Shown: in pieces, positions 33,977 through 42,489 of the stretch
Numbering within the stretch: position 1 is the stretch's first letter
Layout: each line of letters starts with the position of its first letter
NCBI GenBank assembly: GCA_900769985.1
Contig: CAAGIS010000140.1
Coordinates: 29,711 to 93,710 of the forward strand
Length of the DNA: 64,000 nucleotides
DNA from: Spirochaetia bacterium
GTDB taxonomy: Bacteria > Spirochaetota > Spirochaetia > Treponematales > Treponemataceae
Reading direction: 5' to 3'
Notes under the pieces: model-generated
Told to the model about the DNA's origin: nothing
Databases searched by the model: none
What the model saw: the letters and a program-made list of their open reading frames with translations, nothing else
Translations under genes and position numbers: made by a program

Positions 33977-35924
33977 ATTTTTCTTCCTCATCAGCAACTT
34001 GAAGCGCTGCTTTTGCAAGGTCAATTGTATATTGATTTTCCTGCGCTTTTTTAACTGTAGTTCCTGCCGCACCAAGTGCTTTCTGCGCATGTTCTTTTAA
34101 CTCATTTTCTTTTTTTAATAGAACTTTTGCTTCATCAAGAATTATTTTTGCCTGCGTTAAGTTCACCTTGAGCAATTCTGAAATTTCTGTTTCAGAAGCA
34201 TTGCAGAGGTTTTCAAGAGAAAAATATTTTTTAAGAAGAACGCCTGCTCGTTTAGAACCAACGCCTGATAGTCCTGCAAAAGTATTCTGTGTATTGACTT
34301 TGGTGCGGAGTTTTTGATTCTGAGTAGTTGCAAATCTGTGAGTTTCGTCACGGACTCGCTGCAAGAGCCTTAAAGCATCGCTGCGTTTTGGAAGCCGTAT
34401 CGGTGTGCTGTTGTACGGTCTGTAAATTTCTTCGTCCTGTTTTGCAAGACCTGCAATCGGAATCTCAAGACCGAGGCTTTTTAGTATTTCTGCAACGGCA
34501 TTTACCTGACCGATTCCGCCGTCAATCAAAATTAAATCGGGAAGTTCTTTGTTTTCGTTCAAGAGGCGTGTGTATCTTCTTGCAGTTGCTTCTCTCATTG
34601 AGTTGAAGTCGTCTATGATTCCGTCTGTAGTTTTAAGTCGGAAAAAGCGGTAATTTTTTTTGTCGGGATTTCCGTTGTAAAAACTTATCAGCGAAGCAAC
34701 AGGGAGTTTTCCTCCGATGTGGGCAATGTCAAAGCCTTCTATGCGTACAGGTAAAGACGGCAGATTAAGTATTTCTTTGAGTTCCTGCATTGCCGGCATA
34801 TCTCCGCGTTCCCTCATGCGCCTGATGATGTCTTCGTGTGCATTCTGAATCGTCATTTCGATGGCAGCTTTGTGTCTTGCGGCGTTTTCAATTTTGTCAG
34901 TGACTAAAATAATTTCTGTCTGAGTATCAAACGTTTCTTTTATCCATCGTGAAATGAAGTCAAGACCTTCTTGTGTCGGAACATAAATCGCAGGAGGAAT
35001 CTCTGATGCATCAGTATAATAGACGTTCATAAATTCTGGTAAAAGTTCATTGTCTTCGTTGAGGCTTGTAACTCTGTAAGTGTCTTTTCCCTGCATTTTT
35101 CCGCCGCGGATTTTCAAGACTACAAAGCTTACAAGTTCACCTTCTCTGTAATGTGCGATGTAATCCCTGTCTTCTAGAGTAAAATCTTCGACGATATTTT
35201 GGTTAAGAAGTTTTTTCAAAGCCGAAAGCCCGTCACGGATTCTCGCTGCCTTTTCAAAATTCATCTGGCTTGCAGCAAGTTTCATTTGTTCAGTAAGTTT
35301 TTCTATTGTCTGTTCACCTTTTCCCTCAAGAAGTTCAAAGATTTCTCCGAAAAATTCATTGTAGGACTTTTTTGAAATTTTTTCACAGCATGGAGCCTTA
35401 CAGCGTCCGATGTGGTAATACATGCACGGCGCATCTCGTTTTTTGAACTTTTTGCACAACCGGATAGGGTAGATTTTTAAAATTGAATCTATAAAAGTGT
35501 CCAGTGACGAAACGTCAGGAAAAGGTCCAAAATACGAGGAACCGTCTTGAATTATATAACGTGTTTTAAAAAGACGCGGAAAGTCTTCTTTAGTAATTCG
35601 TATTACAGGATATGATTTTCCGTCTTTTAAATCTATGTTGTATTTGGGCGTGTATTTTTTTATGAGGTTGTTCTCTAAAAGGAACGCTTCGTATTCATTT
35701 GCAGTCGTGATGTATTCAATTGACTGGGCATGGGAAACTAAAAGGCGTGTCTTTATGTCTTTGTTTCCTGCAAAATAGGAACTTAAACGGTTTTTGAGGT
35801 TTTTTGCCTTGCCTACATAAATGACGGTTCCTTGCGGATTTCGCCACATGTAGACGCCACTTGAGGAGGGGGCTTTTAATGCGGTTTCGTGCAGCTGCTG
35901 CCAAACTGAATTATTAAAACTCAT
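33969..35924 (-). CDS. uvrC: Excinuclease ABC subunit C
   Basis: A 651-residue UvrC that makes both incisions in nucleotide excision repair. The GIY-YIG nuclease is at residues about 18-95 (SSGVYMWRNPQGTVIYVGKA), a Cys-rich YYHIGRCKAPC segment follows, then UVR (MNFEKAARIRDGL), the RNase-H-like endonuclease (EGFDIAHIGGKLPVASLISF, ILIDGGIGQVNA) and a helix-hairpin-helix tail (FAGLSGVGSKRAGVLLKKYF). The extra C-terminal about 50 residues are Ala/Lys/Glu-rich. Divergent from the LamG protein gene, with only 6 nt between the start codons. Confidence 0.95.
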   Translation of the reverse strand: MSFNNSVWQQLHETALKAPSSSGVYMWRNPQGTVIYVGKAKNLKNRLSSYFAGNKDIKTRLLVSHAQSIEYITTANEYEAFLLENNLIKKYTPKYNIDLKDGKSYPVIRITKEDFPRLFKTRYIIQDGSSYFGPFPDVSSLDTFIDSILKIYPIRLCKKFKKRDAPCMYYHIGRCKAPCCEKISKKSYNEFFGEIFELLEGKGEQTIEKLTEQMKLAASQMNFEKAARIRDGLSALKKLLNQNIVEDFTLEDRDYIAHYREGELVSFVVLKIRGGKMQGKDTYRVTSLNEDNELLPEFMNVYYTDASEIPPAIYVPTQEGLDFISRWIKETFDTQTEIILVTDKIENAARHKAAIEMTIQNAHEDIIRRMRERGDMPAMQELKEILNLPSLPVRIEGFDIAHIGGKLPVASLISFYNGNPDKKNYRFFRLKTTDGIIDDFNSMREATARRYTRLLNENKELPDLILIDGGIGQVNAVAEILKSLGLEIPIAGLAKQDEEIYRPYNSTPIRLPKRSDALRLLQRVRDETHRFATTQNQKLRTKVNTQNTFAGLSGVGSKRAGVLLKKYFSLENLCNASETEISELLKVNLTQAKIILDEAKVLLKKENELKEHAQKALGAAGTTVKKAQENQYTIDLAKAALQVADEEEKYD

Positions 35925-35930
35925 AATAAA

Positions 35931-37478
35931 ATGAAAACTACTTCTATGTTAAAATTTACTATTAAAAAAATACACGTTTTACTAAGTTTTTGTCTAGCAG
36001 TCTTTTCTGCAAATCTGCTTTTTGCCAGTGAAAAAGTAATGAGCCTTGGTGGAAAAAACGGCTGGCAGGAATTCTCCTTAAATGACGGAATCACTTTTGG
36101 CAAAGGACGTTTCGGTTTGACAAGCGTAGAACTTGCAAAGAACGAACGCAAGCCGAATGAAAATACTGACTTACTGCTGAACTTTGAAAACTCGATGTCT
36201 GATGCAGTTTCAAATTATACTGTTGTAAAAAATGATCTCGTTCAAATAGAAAAATCCGTAATGGGCAAGTATTGCGCACTAAGCCGCGGTAAAGGTTCTG
36301 GAATTGAACTTAAAGGAAAGCCAGGAACAGTTTTCGGGACTGAGGGAAACATCGGAACTTTTGCGATTGAATTCTGGCTAAAACCATCTATCGCAGAAAA
36401 CGGCGAAATTATTTTTTACTGGTCATCATCGCGGACAATAAACGAATATATTTTGTACCAGATGATTATGGCGACTTTTGAAAACGGTCATATCGAATGG
36501 TGTTTTAAAAATATTTTTGATGGTTATTCAAACGATAAAGGCGAAGTAATACTTACAAGTTACTCAAATATAATCCCTGAGAAATGGGCGCATCATGTTC
36601 TCCTTTTTAATGAAGAAACAGGACTGCTAGAATATAAAATTGACGGAAAGACAGAATGTTTAAAATACATTACGTCGACAGGTCACGAGTATGGAACGAT
36701 TTATCAACCTGTCATCGGATTGCCAGAAAATATTTCTGTCTGTAAAAGTTTTACAGGTTTTATCGACGATTTTAGAATTTTACATTCGCTTCCTGCAATA
36801 AATTCAAATTCGCAAAAAGAAACGCTTGAAACGCTTGCAGGAGAAAAATACGATTCGTTCAAAGTTACAGGCGGAAGGTTTGAAACACAGCCTATTATGA
36901 CAGTTCCCGGAGCTGTGATTCAAAAAATAGAAGTTGAACAGTCTGTTCCTTCTCAGACAGAAATACGTTATTATATTCGTACAGGCGATAATTTTTTCGG
37001 CTGGACAGATACGTTCCCTGCCTGGAAAGAAATTAGTCCTATGCAGAATGTTGAAAACGTAACAGGCAGGTATTTTCAGCTTGCGGCAGATTTATTTCCT
37101 GACGGCGAGGGCAAAACGTCACCGTCGATTACGGAAATAAAAATATTCTACTATGAGCCGCCGCTTCCGCTTGCACCGTCAAAGTTAAAGGCTATAGCAG
37201 GCGATGGTTATGTTGACTTGAGCTGGAATTTTTCTCTTGATGATACGGCGAAAGGATATTATGTTTATTATGGAACGCGTCCGGGCGAATATCTTGGAAC
37301 AGACAGTACAAGCGGTTCGTCGCCTGTAAAAGTTGGGAATGTAAATTCATTCAGAATTTCAGGATTAAAAAACGGTGCAATATATTATTTTTCTGTTGCA
37401 GCCTATTCTGAATTTGATGAACGTATAATAGGAAATTTTTCTGATGAAGTTTATGCTCGTCCGAAAAAGTCAAAATAA
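35931..37478 (+). CDS. Exported LamG-like and fibronectin type III protein
   Basis: A 515-residue secreted protein. The signal peptide is at the N-terminus (IHVLLSFCLAVFSANLLFA); the ATG at 35946 is an equally good start, and neither has an SD. A concanavalin/LamG-like sandwich spans about residues 80-290 (GTFAIEFWLKPSIAENGEII, GFIDDFRILHSLPA). An intermediate beta domain follows, then one fibronectin III domain at about 415-513 (PSKLKAIAGDGYVDLSWNFS, GYYVYYGTRPGEY, YYFSVAAYSEFDE). The domains suggest carbohydrate or protein binding in the periplasm or at the surface. It is 14 nt upstream of the TPR gene. Confidence 0.78.
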   Translation: MKTTSMLKFTIKKIHVLLSFCLAVFSANLLFASEKVMSLGGKNGWQEFSLNDGITFGKGRFGLTSVELAKNERKPNENTDLLLNFENSMSDAVSNYTVVKNDLVQIEKSVMGKYCALSRGKGSGIELKGKPGTVFGTEGNIGTFAIEFWLKPSIAENGEIIFYWSSSRTINEYILYQMIMATFENGHIEWCFKNIFDGYSNDKGEVILTSYSNIIPEKWAHHVLLFNEETGLLEYKIDGKTECLKYITSTGHEYGTIYQPVIGLPENISVCKSFTGFIDDFRILHSLPAINSNSQKETLETLAGEKYDSFKVTGGRFETQPIMTVPGAVIQKIEVEQSVPSQTEIRYYIRTGDNFFGWTDTFPAWKEISPMQNVENVTGRYFQLAADLFPDGEGKTSPSITEIKIFYYEPPLPLAPSKLKAIAGDGYVDLSWNFSLDDTAKGYYVYYGTRPGEYLGTDSTSGSSPVKVGNVNSFRISGLKNGAIYYFSVAAYSEFDERIIGNFSDEVYARPKKSK

Positions 37479-37492
37479 AAAAGGAAGAGAAT

Positions 37493-40400
37493 ATGTCTGG
37501 AAATGATTTATTAAAAAGCCGTGCTGATGCAGCAGTTTTGTCCCGTGATTTTGCACTTGCCGTAAGATTATATAATTCTCTTTTGCAGCAGTCACCAGAT
37601 GACGTTTCCATTATGGAAAAACTTGGGAGCGTTTACGTAAAAAGCGGCGATGACAAAAAGGCGCTTCCTTATTATATAAAAATAAACCAGATAAAACCGA
37701 ACGATTTTAATACTTTAAATAGCCTTGGCGGAATCTATCGTAGGTTAAAGCAGTATGATGAGTCAATCAAAGTATTAAAAGAGGCTTTAAATCTTGGCAA
37801 AGACATTGCACAAGTAAATTACAATCTCGGCTTTACTTACAAGTTCATGGAAAAATACGATGAGGCCGTAGACTGTTTTGAAAACGTAATTCAGCTCAAT
37901 CCAGAAGACGTACTTGCTTACAATCATCTCGGTTCGATTTATCACAAGCGCGGTGAAATTCAAAAAGCAATTCAGACATATCTCAAAGGATTAAAAGTTG
38001 ACTGCAACCATCCTGTCCTTCATCTAAACCTTGCAAAAAGTTTTGAAAAAGAAAAGGAATATGCAAAAGCAATTTCAGAATACGAATCAGCTTTGCGTTC
38101 AAAACCTGGCTGGCAGGAAGCGATTGCAAATTATTCAAAACTACTCATTAAATTGAACAGGACAAAAGAAGCAAAAGAACTTGTTGACAATGCAATTTCC
38201 GTAAATCCGCGTGATGCAAAAATGCATTCTACAAAAGGAAAAATTTTATTAAAACAAAATGATTACGAAAATGCGATTGAAGAATATAAAAAAGCGATTT
38301 CGATTGAACCTGACGACAAAAATGCACTTTTAGGTCTTGTCTCTTCTCTTGAAGAAAACGGGCTTCCTGCACAGGCTGTTGAATACATCGAACAGGCAGA
38401 AAAACTTAATCCTGAAGACGATGAAGTCGTAAAAAAATCTGCAGAAGTTCTTCTTTCTGCAAACCGTACGGCAACAGCATCTGCAAAAATAAAAGCGCTC
38501 CTCGATAAAAATAAAGAAGACGTAGAAGCACTCGACCTTGCAGGTCAGTTTTTCATTGTAAAAAACGACGAGCCTAAAGCCGAAAACTGCTTTAAAAAAA
38601 TCGAACAGCTCGACCCCGAATACGTAAAGCATTTTGCACAGGCATCAAAGCGCTACAAGCAGACAGGCAATCTTGAAAAAGCAGAAAAATACATAAAAAA
38701 ATATATTGCAAAATCTCCTTCTGATTCAAAGGCACTGACAAACCTTGCATTGATTGCAGAATCTCTTGGCAAGACAAACGAAGCCCTTGAAAGTTTTAAA
38801 AAAGCATTGCAGCTTGACAATAACAATGTTTTTGCAAAAAAAGCCATTCAAAGAATTTCCGATGAGTTTATTACACGACCTGTGAACGAAGACTTGCAGC
38901 CGCAAAATACACAGAACGAAGAACTTGAAAAAGAAGAACAGGTCGAAAACTCAGAAAACCAGAATGAATCTTTGATAGATGAAGAAGCTTCTTCGACAGA
39001 TTCTGATTTATGGAAATCAGAAAGCTGGAATCCTGATTCAATTGTAGAAGAGAACGAAGACCCGTTTGAAATACTTGACGGCAATGATGAAAGCATTTTT
39101 GTCGGCGATTCAAATTCGGATGACGAAAATACTCTTTTAGATGAAGACGATGAAGAGTTGAAGCCATCAGTTCCTCCACTTGAAAGCCTCGCTAATCCGG
39201 AAAACTATCCACAGAATCAAAAATCTGACAGTTCAGAGTCAGACAGTAACTCTGGTTTTGACGAAGGCGGTTTTCCAGGAAGTGATTTTAACGATGCCAA
39301 TGATTCAAAGAACAGCTTACTAGATGATGAAGATTTGATAGAAAACATTCCTGAAGAAAAAGACTCTCAAAATCAGTCAGATAAATCTGAAAAATCAGAT
39401 TCATCTGATTTGGAAGAATTGTCCGAAGACAGTGCCGCTAGCGAAAATATCAATAGCGAAAGTCCGTTTGAGTTTGAAGAGTCATCAGAATTGACAGATT
39501 CACCAGCGCAGACAGACTCTCTTGAGGAATTTCCTCCTAGCTCAGAACCGCCTGTAGAACACAGTCAGCCTCCAAAACCAGAAAATTCTTTTTATCCAGA
39601 AAACGATGAAATGCAGGAAGATTTTTTGCCAGAACAGATTGCGCCGCCTGTAAGAAAATCTCCTGCTAGACCTTTACGGCAAATGCCTGTTTATAATCAG
39701 GAAGATTTAAAACAGCCTGATTATTATAACCAAAATTATGCTGTGCCTGATTATCCGTCAGCAGAAAATTATCCGCCATCGAGTGACAGGGGCCAGCCTG
39801 TATATGGTAATTATGAGCCCGTCCGCAATGCAGAGCCTTCGATTTCTCAAAGCGATGCGCTTAAACTGATGCAGCAGATGGCTAAAGTTCAAAGCGAAGC
39901 TGAAAGGGCAATCTCGGCTGCAAACAAAGCTTGGATGGCTGCAGAGTATGCAGCTGATTCTGCACAGATAGCAAGGCAGTCAGAAAATTCCCTTACAGAA
40001 AAAGCAACTGATGCTGTAAAAAATGCCGCAGAAAAAATCCGTATGCAGACAGAAGAACTTGCAAAAGAAGCGGCAAACAAGGCTCTTGCCCAAAAAATAG
40101 GAGAAATTGATACAATTCTTCCTAAGTTTGAACAACTGCTGGAAGACAAAAAAGATTTTCCAAAAGAAAATGAACTTGAAGTCCAGAAGGCAATTGAACT
40201 TTTTAAAAGCTTTAAATCCCTTGGAGAAAGCCTGCCTGACAATTCAAGAAAAGATTTTATGCAGAGTAAAAGCCGCATAAAAATGGATTACATAATTGAC
40301 CGCCTTTCCGGCAACGAAGGCTTGCTCAAAATTTCACAAAGACTGCGCGATTCCGGGGCTGTCATTGACTATGTGCGCGAAGCCGAAGTTCCGCTTAACT

Positions 40401-40534
40401 ATAAGGGAAAAAGACTTTGCAGTGATGTTCTGACAAATATGAAACACTTTGTTTGTGACTTAGATGACAAAGATTTGTCAGTAGGTTTAAATAATATTGT
40501 ATCTGATGTCATAAAAAAACTGTCGCACACATAA
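37493..40534 (+). CDS. Large TPR protein with acidic linker
   Basis: A 1013-residue protein with no signal peptide. Residues about 5-460 are tandem TPRs (for example YNLGFTYKFMEKYDEAVDCF, NHLGSIYHKRGEIQKAIQTY). Residues about 460-700 are an acidic Ser/Asp/Glu/Asn-rich linker; about 700-780 are Pro/Tyr/Asn-rich; about 785-1013 are helical, starting with QMAKVQSEAERAISAANKAW. A scaffold with interchangeable partners is the natural reading; the target is unknown. SD AAGGAAGAG precedes the ATG. Confidence 0.8.
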   Translation: MSGNDLLKSRADAAVLSRDFALAVRLYNSLLQQSPDDVSIMEKLGSVYVKSGDDKKALPYYIKINQIKPNDFNTLNSLGGIYRRLKQYDESIKVLKEALNLGKDIAQVNYNLGFTYKFMEKYDEAVDCFENVIQLNPEDVLAYNHLGSIYHKRGEIQKAIQTYLKGLKVDCNHPVLHLNLAKSFEKEKEYAKAISEYESALRSKPGWQEAIANYSKLLIKLNRTKEAKELVDNAISVNPRDAKMHSTKGKILLKQNDYENAIEEYKKAISIEPDDKNALLGLVSSLEENGLPAQAVEYIEQAEKLNPEDDEVVKKSAEVLLSANRTATASAKIKALLDKNKEDVEALDLAGQFFIVKNDEPKAENCFKKIEQLDPEYVKHFAQASKRYKQTGNLEKAEKYIKKYIAKSPSDSKALTNLALIAESLGKTNEALESFKKALQLDNNNVFAKKAIQRISDEFITRPVNEDLQPQNTQNEELEKEEQVENSENQNESLIDEEASSTDSDLWKSESWNPDSIVEENEDPFEILDGNDESIFVGDSNSDDENTLLDEDDEELKPSVPPLESLANPENYPQNQKSDSSESDSNSGFDEGGFPGSDFNDANDSKNSLLDDEDLIENIPEEKDSQNQSDKSEKSDSSDLEELSEDSAASENINSESPFEFEESSELTDSPAQTDSLEEFPPSSEPPVEHSQPPKPENSFYPENDEMQEDFLPEQIAPPVRKSPARPLRQMPVYNQEDLKQPDYYNQNYAVPDYPSAENYPPSSDRGQPVYGNYEPVRNAEPSISQSDALKLMQQMAKVQSEAERAISAANKAWMAAEYAADSAQIARQSENSLTEKATDAVKNAAEKIRMQTEELAKEAANKALAQKIGEIDTILPKFEQLLEDKKDFPKENELEVQKAIELFKSFKSLGESLPDNSRKDFMQSKSRIKMDYIIDRLSGNEGLLKISQRLRDSGAVIDYVREAEVPLNYKGKRLCSDVLTNMKHFVCDLDDKDLSVGLNNIVSDVIKKLSHT

Positions 40535-40551
40535 ATCATAAATCAATATAT

Positions 40552-40580
40552 TTGACGAAAAACTGTATTCTATATATCAT
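40552..40580 (+). promoter_or_regulatory. queD promoter, leaderless geometry
   Basis: TTGACG (40552-40557), 17-bp spacer, TATCAT (40575-40580), then AATGCT and ATG; no SD. Confidence 0.65.
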
Positions 40581-40586
40581 AATGCT

Positions 40587-40970
40587 ATGTATAAAGTTAG
40601 GGTTGAAGATGATTTTGCAGCGGCTCATTTTTTGCAGGACTATCACGGCAAGTGCGAAAATCTGCACGGACATAATTATAAAGTTTTTGTGTATTTAAAA
40701 GGCGAGTTCCTTAACGAAGGCGGAATGTTGTATGATTTTTCAGTTTTAAAACAGAACTTAAAATCAGTTTTAAAACTTCTTGACCATACAAATTTAAACG
40801 ACTTACAGGAAGATGGAAAATTTGTTTTTGCACAGAATCCAAGTGCCGAACGAATTGCAAAATTTATTTTTGACAAGTTGCTTTACGCTTCACCAGACTT
40901 GCAAAATCTTTTATACCGTGTTGATGTTTTTGAAACAGAAAAAAACCGGGCAAGTTATTTTTTGTGCTGA
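40587..40970 (+). CDS. queD: 6-carboxy-tetrahydropterin synthase (QueD/PTPS family)
   Basis: A 127-residue PTPS-fold enzyme that converts dihydroneopterin triphosphate to 6-carboxy-tetrahydropterin in queuosine synthesis. Zinc-binding His residues are seen in AAHFLQ and LHGHNYKV, the catalytic Cys in the KCENLHG segment, and LLDHTNLND and VFETEKN at the other end. The length fits the small bacterial form. No other queuosine genes are within the window. The start choice is supported by the promoter ending 6 nt upstream. Confidence 0.9.
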   Translation: MYKVRVEDDFAAAHFLQDYHGKCENLHGHNYKVFVYLKGEFLNEGGMLYDFSVLKQNLKSVLKLLDHTNLNDLQEDGKFVFAQNPSAERIAKFIFDKLLYASPDLQNLLYRVDVFETEKNRASYFLC

Positions 40971-41025
40971 CAGTGCTTTTGTGTTAATGACCAAAAAATT
41001 GAGATTCTTTTAAACTTTCTGCTTA

Positions 41026-41054
41026 TTGTTATTTTTCATTTTTTCGTGTAGATT
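41026..41054 (+). promoter_or_regulatory. hisH promoter, leaderless geometry
   Basis: TTGTTA (41026-41031), 17-bp spacer, TAGATT (41049-41054), 7 nt, then the hisH ATG at 41062 without SD. Confidence 0.6.
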
Positions 41055-41061
41055 TCTTTTT

Positions 41062-41715
41062 ATGATTGGAATTGTTGATTACAATGCCGGAAACATTAAA
41101 AGTGTTGAACGTGCGCTTGACTGTCTTAAAATTGAATATGTGCTTTCTAAAAATCCTGCAGATTTTAAAAACTGCGAAAAGTTGATTTTTCCGGGAGTAG
41201 GGGATGCTGCTTACGCAATGAAACAGCTTGAACTCACAGGCCTCGGCTCATTTTTAAAAGACTGGGCTTCAAGCGGAAAACTGATTTTGGGGATTTGTCT
41301 TGGTTCGCAGATAATTTTTGATTATTCAGAAGAAGGACAGACAGAATGTTTAGGGCTTGTTCACGGTAAAATCAAGCATTTTGACAGCGTATTTAAAGAC
41401 AGTGGCAAATCGGAAAATGCCAGTGCATTAAAAATTCCGCACATGGGCTGGAATAATATCCGCTATGTAAACGGTGGATGCAGACTTTTTAATACGATTC
41501 CAGAAAATACGAATTTCTATTTTGTTCACTCGTATATAATTCAGCCTGATGACAGTTCAATTATAAAAGGTGTTGCCGATTACGGTGTCGAAGTTCCATC
41601 ATGTATTCAAAGTAAAAATATTTATGCGTTCCAGTTCCACCCGGAAAAGTCAGGAGCATACGGGCTTCGTCTTTTGGAAAATTTTTGTACTTTGAAGGGG
41701 GAAACGATATGTTAA
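41062..41715 (+). CDS. hisH: Imidazole glycerol phosphate synthase, glutaminase subunit
   Basis: A 217-residue class-I glutamine amidotransferase. The family start is IGIVDYNAGNIKSVERAL. The nucleophile Cys is in LGICLGSQIIF, and the His/Glu pair in FQFHPEKSG. KIPHMGWNNI and NFYFVHSYI are HisH-specific. It supplies ammonia to HisF. A longer frame from 41026 adds 12 Phe-rich residues and is not supported. It overlaps hisF by 7 nt. Confidence 0.92.
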   Translation: MIGIVDYNAGNIKSVERALDCLKIEYVLSKNPADFKNCEKLIFPGVGDAAYAMKQLELTGLGSFLKDWASSGKLILGICLGSQIIFDYSEEGQTECLGLVHGKIKHFDSVFKDSGKSENASALKIPHMGWNNIRYVNGGCRLFNTIPENTNFYFVHSYIIQPDDSSIIKGVADYGVEVPSCIQSKNIYAFQFHPEKSGAYGLRLLENFCTLKGETIC

Positions 41716-42473
41716 AAAAACGTATAATTGTATGCCTTGACGTAAAAGACGGACGGACGACAAAAGGCATAAAGTTTCAGAATAACGTTGACATCGGTGA
41801 CCCTGTAGAAATGGCCGCAGAGTATTACAGACAAGGTGTTGATGAACTTGTATTCTATGACATCATGGCAAGTGCGCGCGGTCGCGGTCCTATTCTTGAT
41901 TTGATTGCAAAAGTTGCAAGTAAAGTTTTTATTCCGTTTTGTGTCGGTGGCGGAATCGGCTCTGTCGAAGATATTCGTTCTACGATTCTTGCCGGTGCAG
42001 AAAAAATAAGCCTTAATTCTCAGGCTGTAAAAAATCCTTCGCTCATTACAGAAGGCGCACGTATTTTTGGAAACCAGTGCATTGTGCTTGGAATGGATGC
42101 CGCAAAAGATGAGTCTATGCCAAGCGGTTATCGCGTTTACATAAACGGCGGTCGCGTGGCAACGGAACTTGATGCGCTCGATTGGGCAAAAAAAGCTGTC
42201 AGCCTTGGCGCAGGAGAAATCGTTTTAAACTCAATTGATGCAGACGGAACAAAAGCCGGCTATGAAATAAACCTTACAAAAATGATTGCGGACAATGTTT
42301 CTGTTCCTGTCATTGCATCTGGTGGAGGCGGTACTGTTGAACATATCGCAGACGTTTTTTCAAAAGCAGATGCAGATGCCGCTTTGATTGCAACAATGGT
42401 TCACTCAGGAAGATACACTGTATCGTCAATAAAAGAAGGTCTTAGCGAAAAAGGAATCCCTGTAAGAAATTAA
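41709..42473 (+). CDS. hisF: Imidazole glycerol phosphate synthase, cyclase subunit
   Basis: A 254-residue TIM barrel that cyclises PRFAR with ammonia from HisH to IGP and AICAR. The catalytic Asp residues are in VCLDVKDGR (near residue 10) and NSIDADGTKAGYE. Several loops depart from the common HisF sequence (TTKGIKFQNN, MASARGRGP), which is of interest given the isolated hisHF context. The start is ATG 41709, preceded by AGGGGGAAACG; the longer frame from 41685 lies in hisH. No other histidine-pathway genes are in the window. Confidence 0.9.
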   Translation: MLKKRIIVCLDVKDGRTTKGIKFQNNVDIGDPVEMAAEYYRQGVDELVFYDIMASARGRGPILDLIAKVASKVFIPFCVGGGIGSVEDIRSTILAGAEKISLNSQAVKNPSLITEGARIFGNQCIVLGMDAAKDESMPSGYRVYINGGRVATELDALDWAKKAVSLGAGEIVLNSIDADGTKAGYEINLTKMIADNVSVPVIASGGGGTVEHIADVFSKADADAALIATMVHSGRYTVSSIKEGLSEKGIPVRN

Positions 42474-42489
42474 GGCTGACTATAAAAGG

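Noticed and set aside
32768..34090. Longer DUF763 start at 34090
   Set aside because: The extra 38 residues are uvrC read in another frame; the conserved N-terminus begins at 33976.
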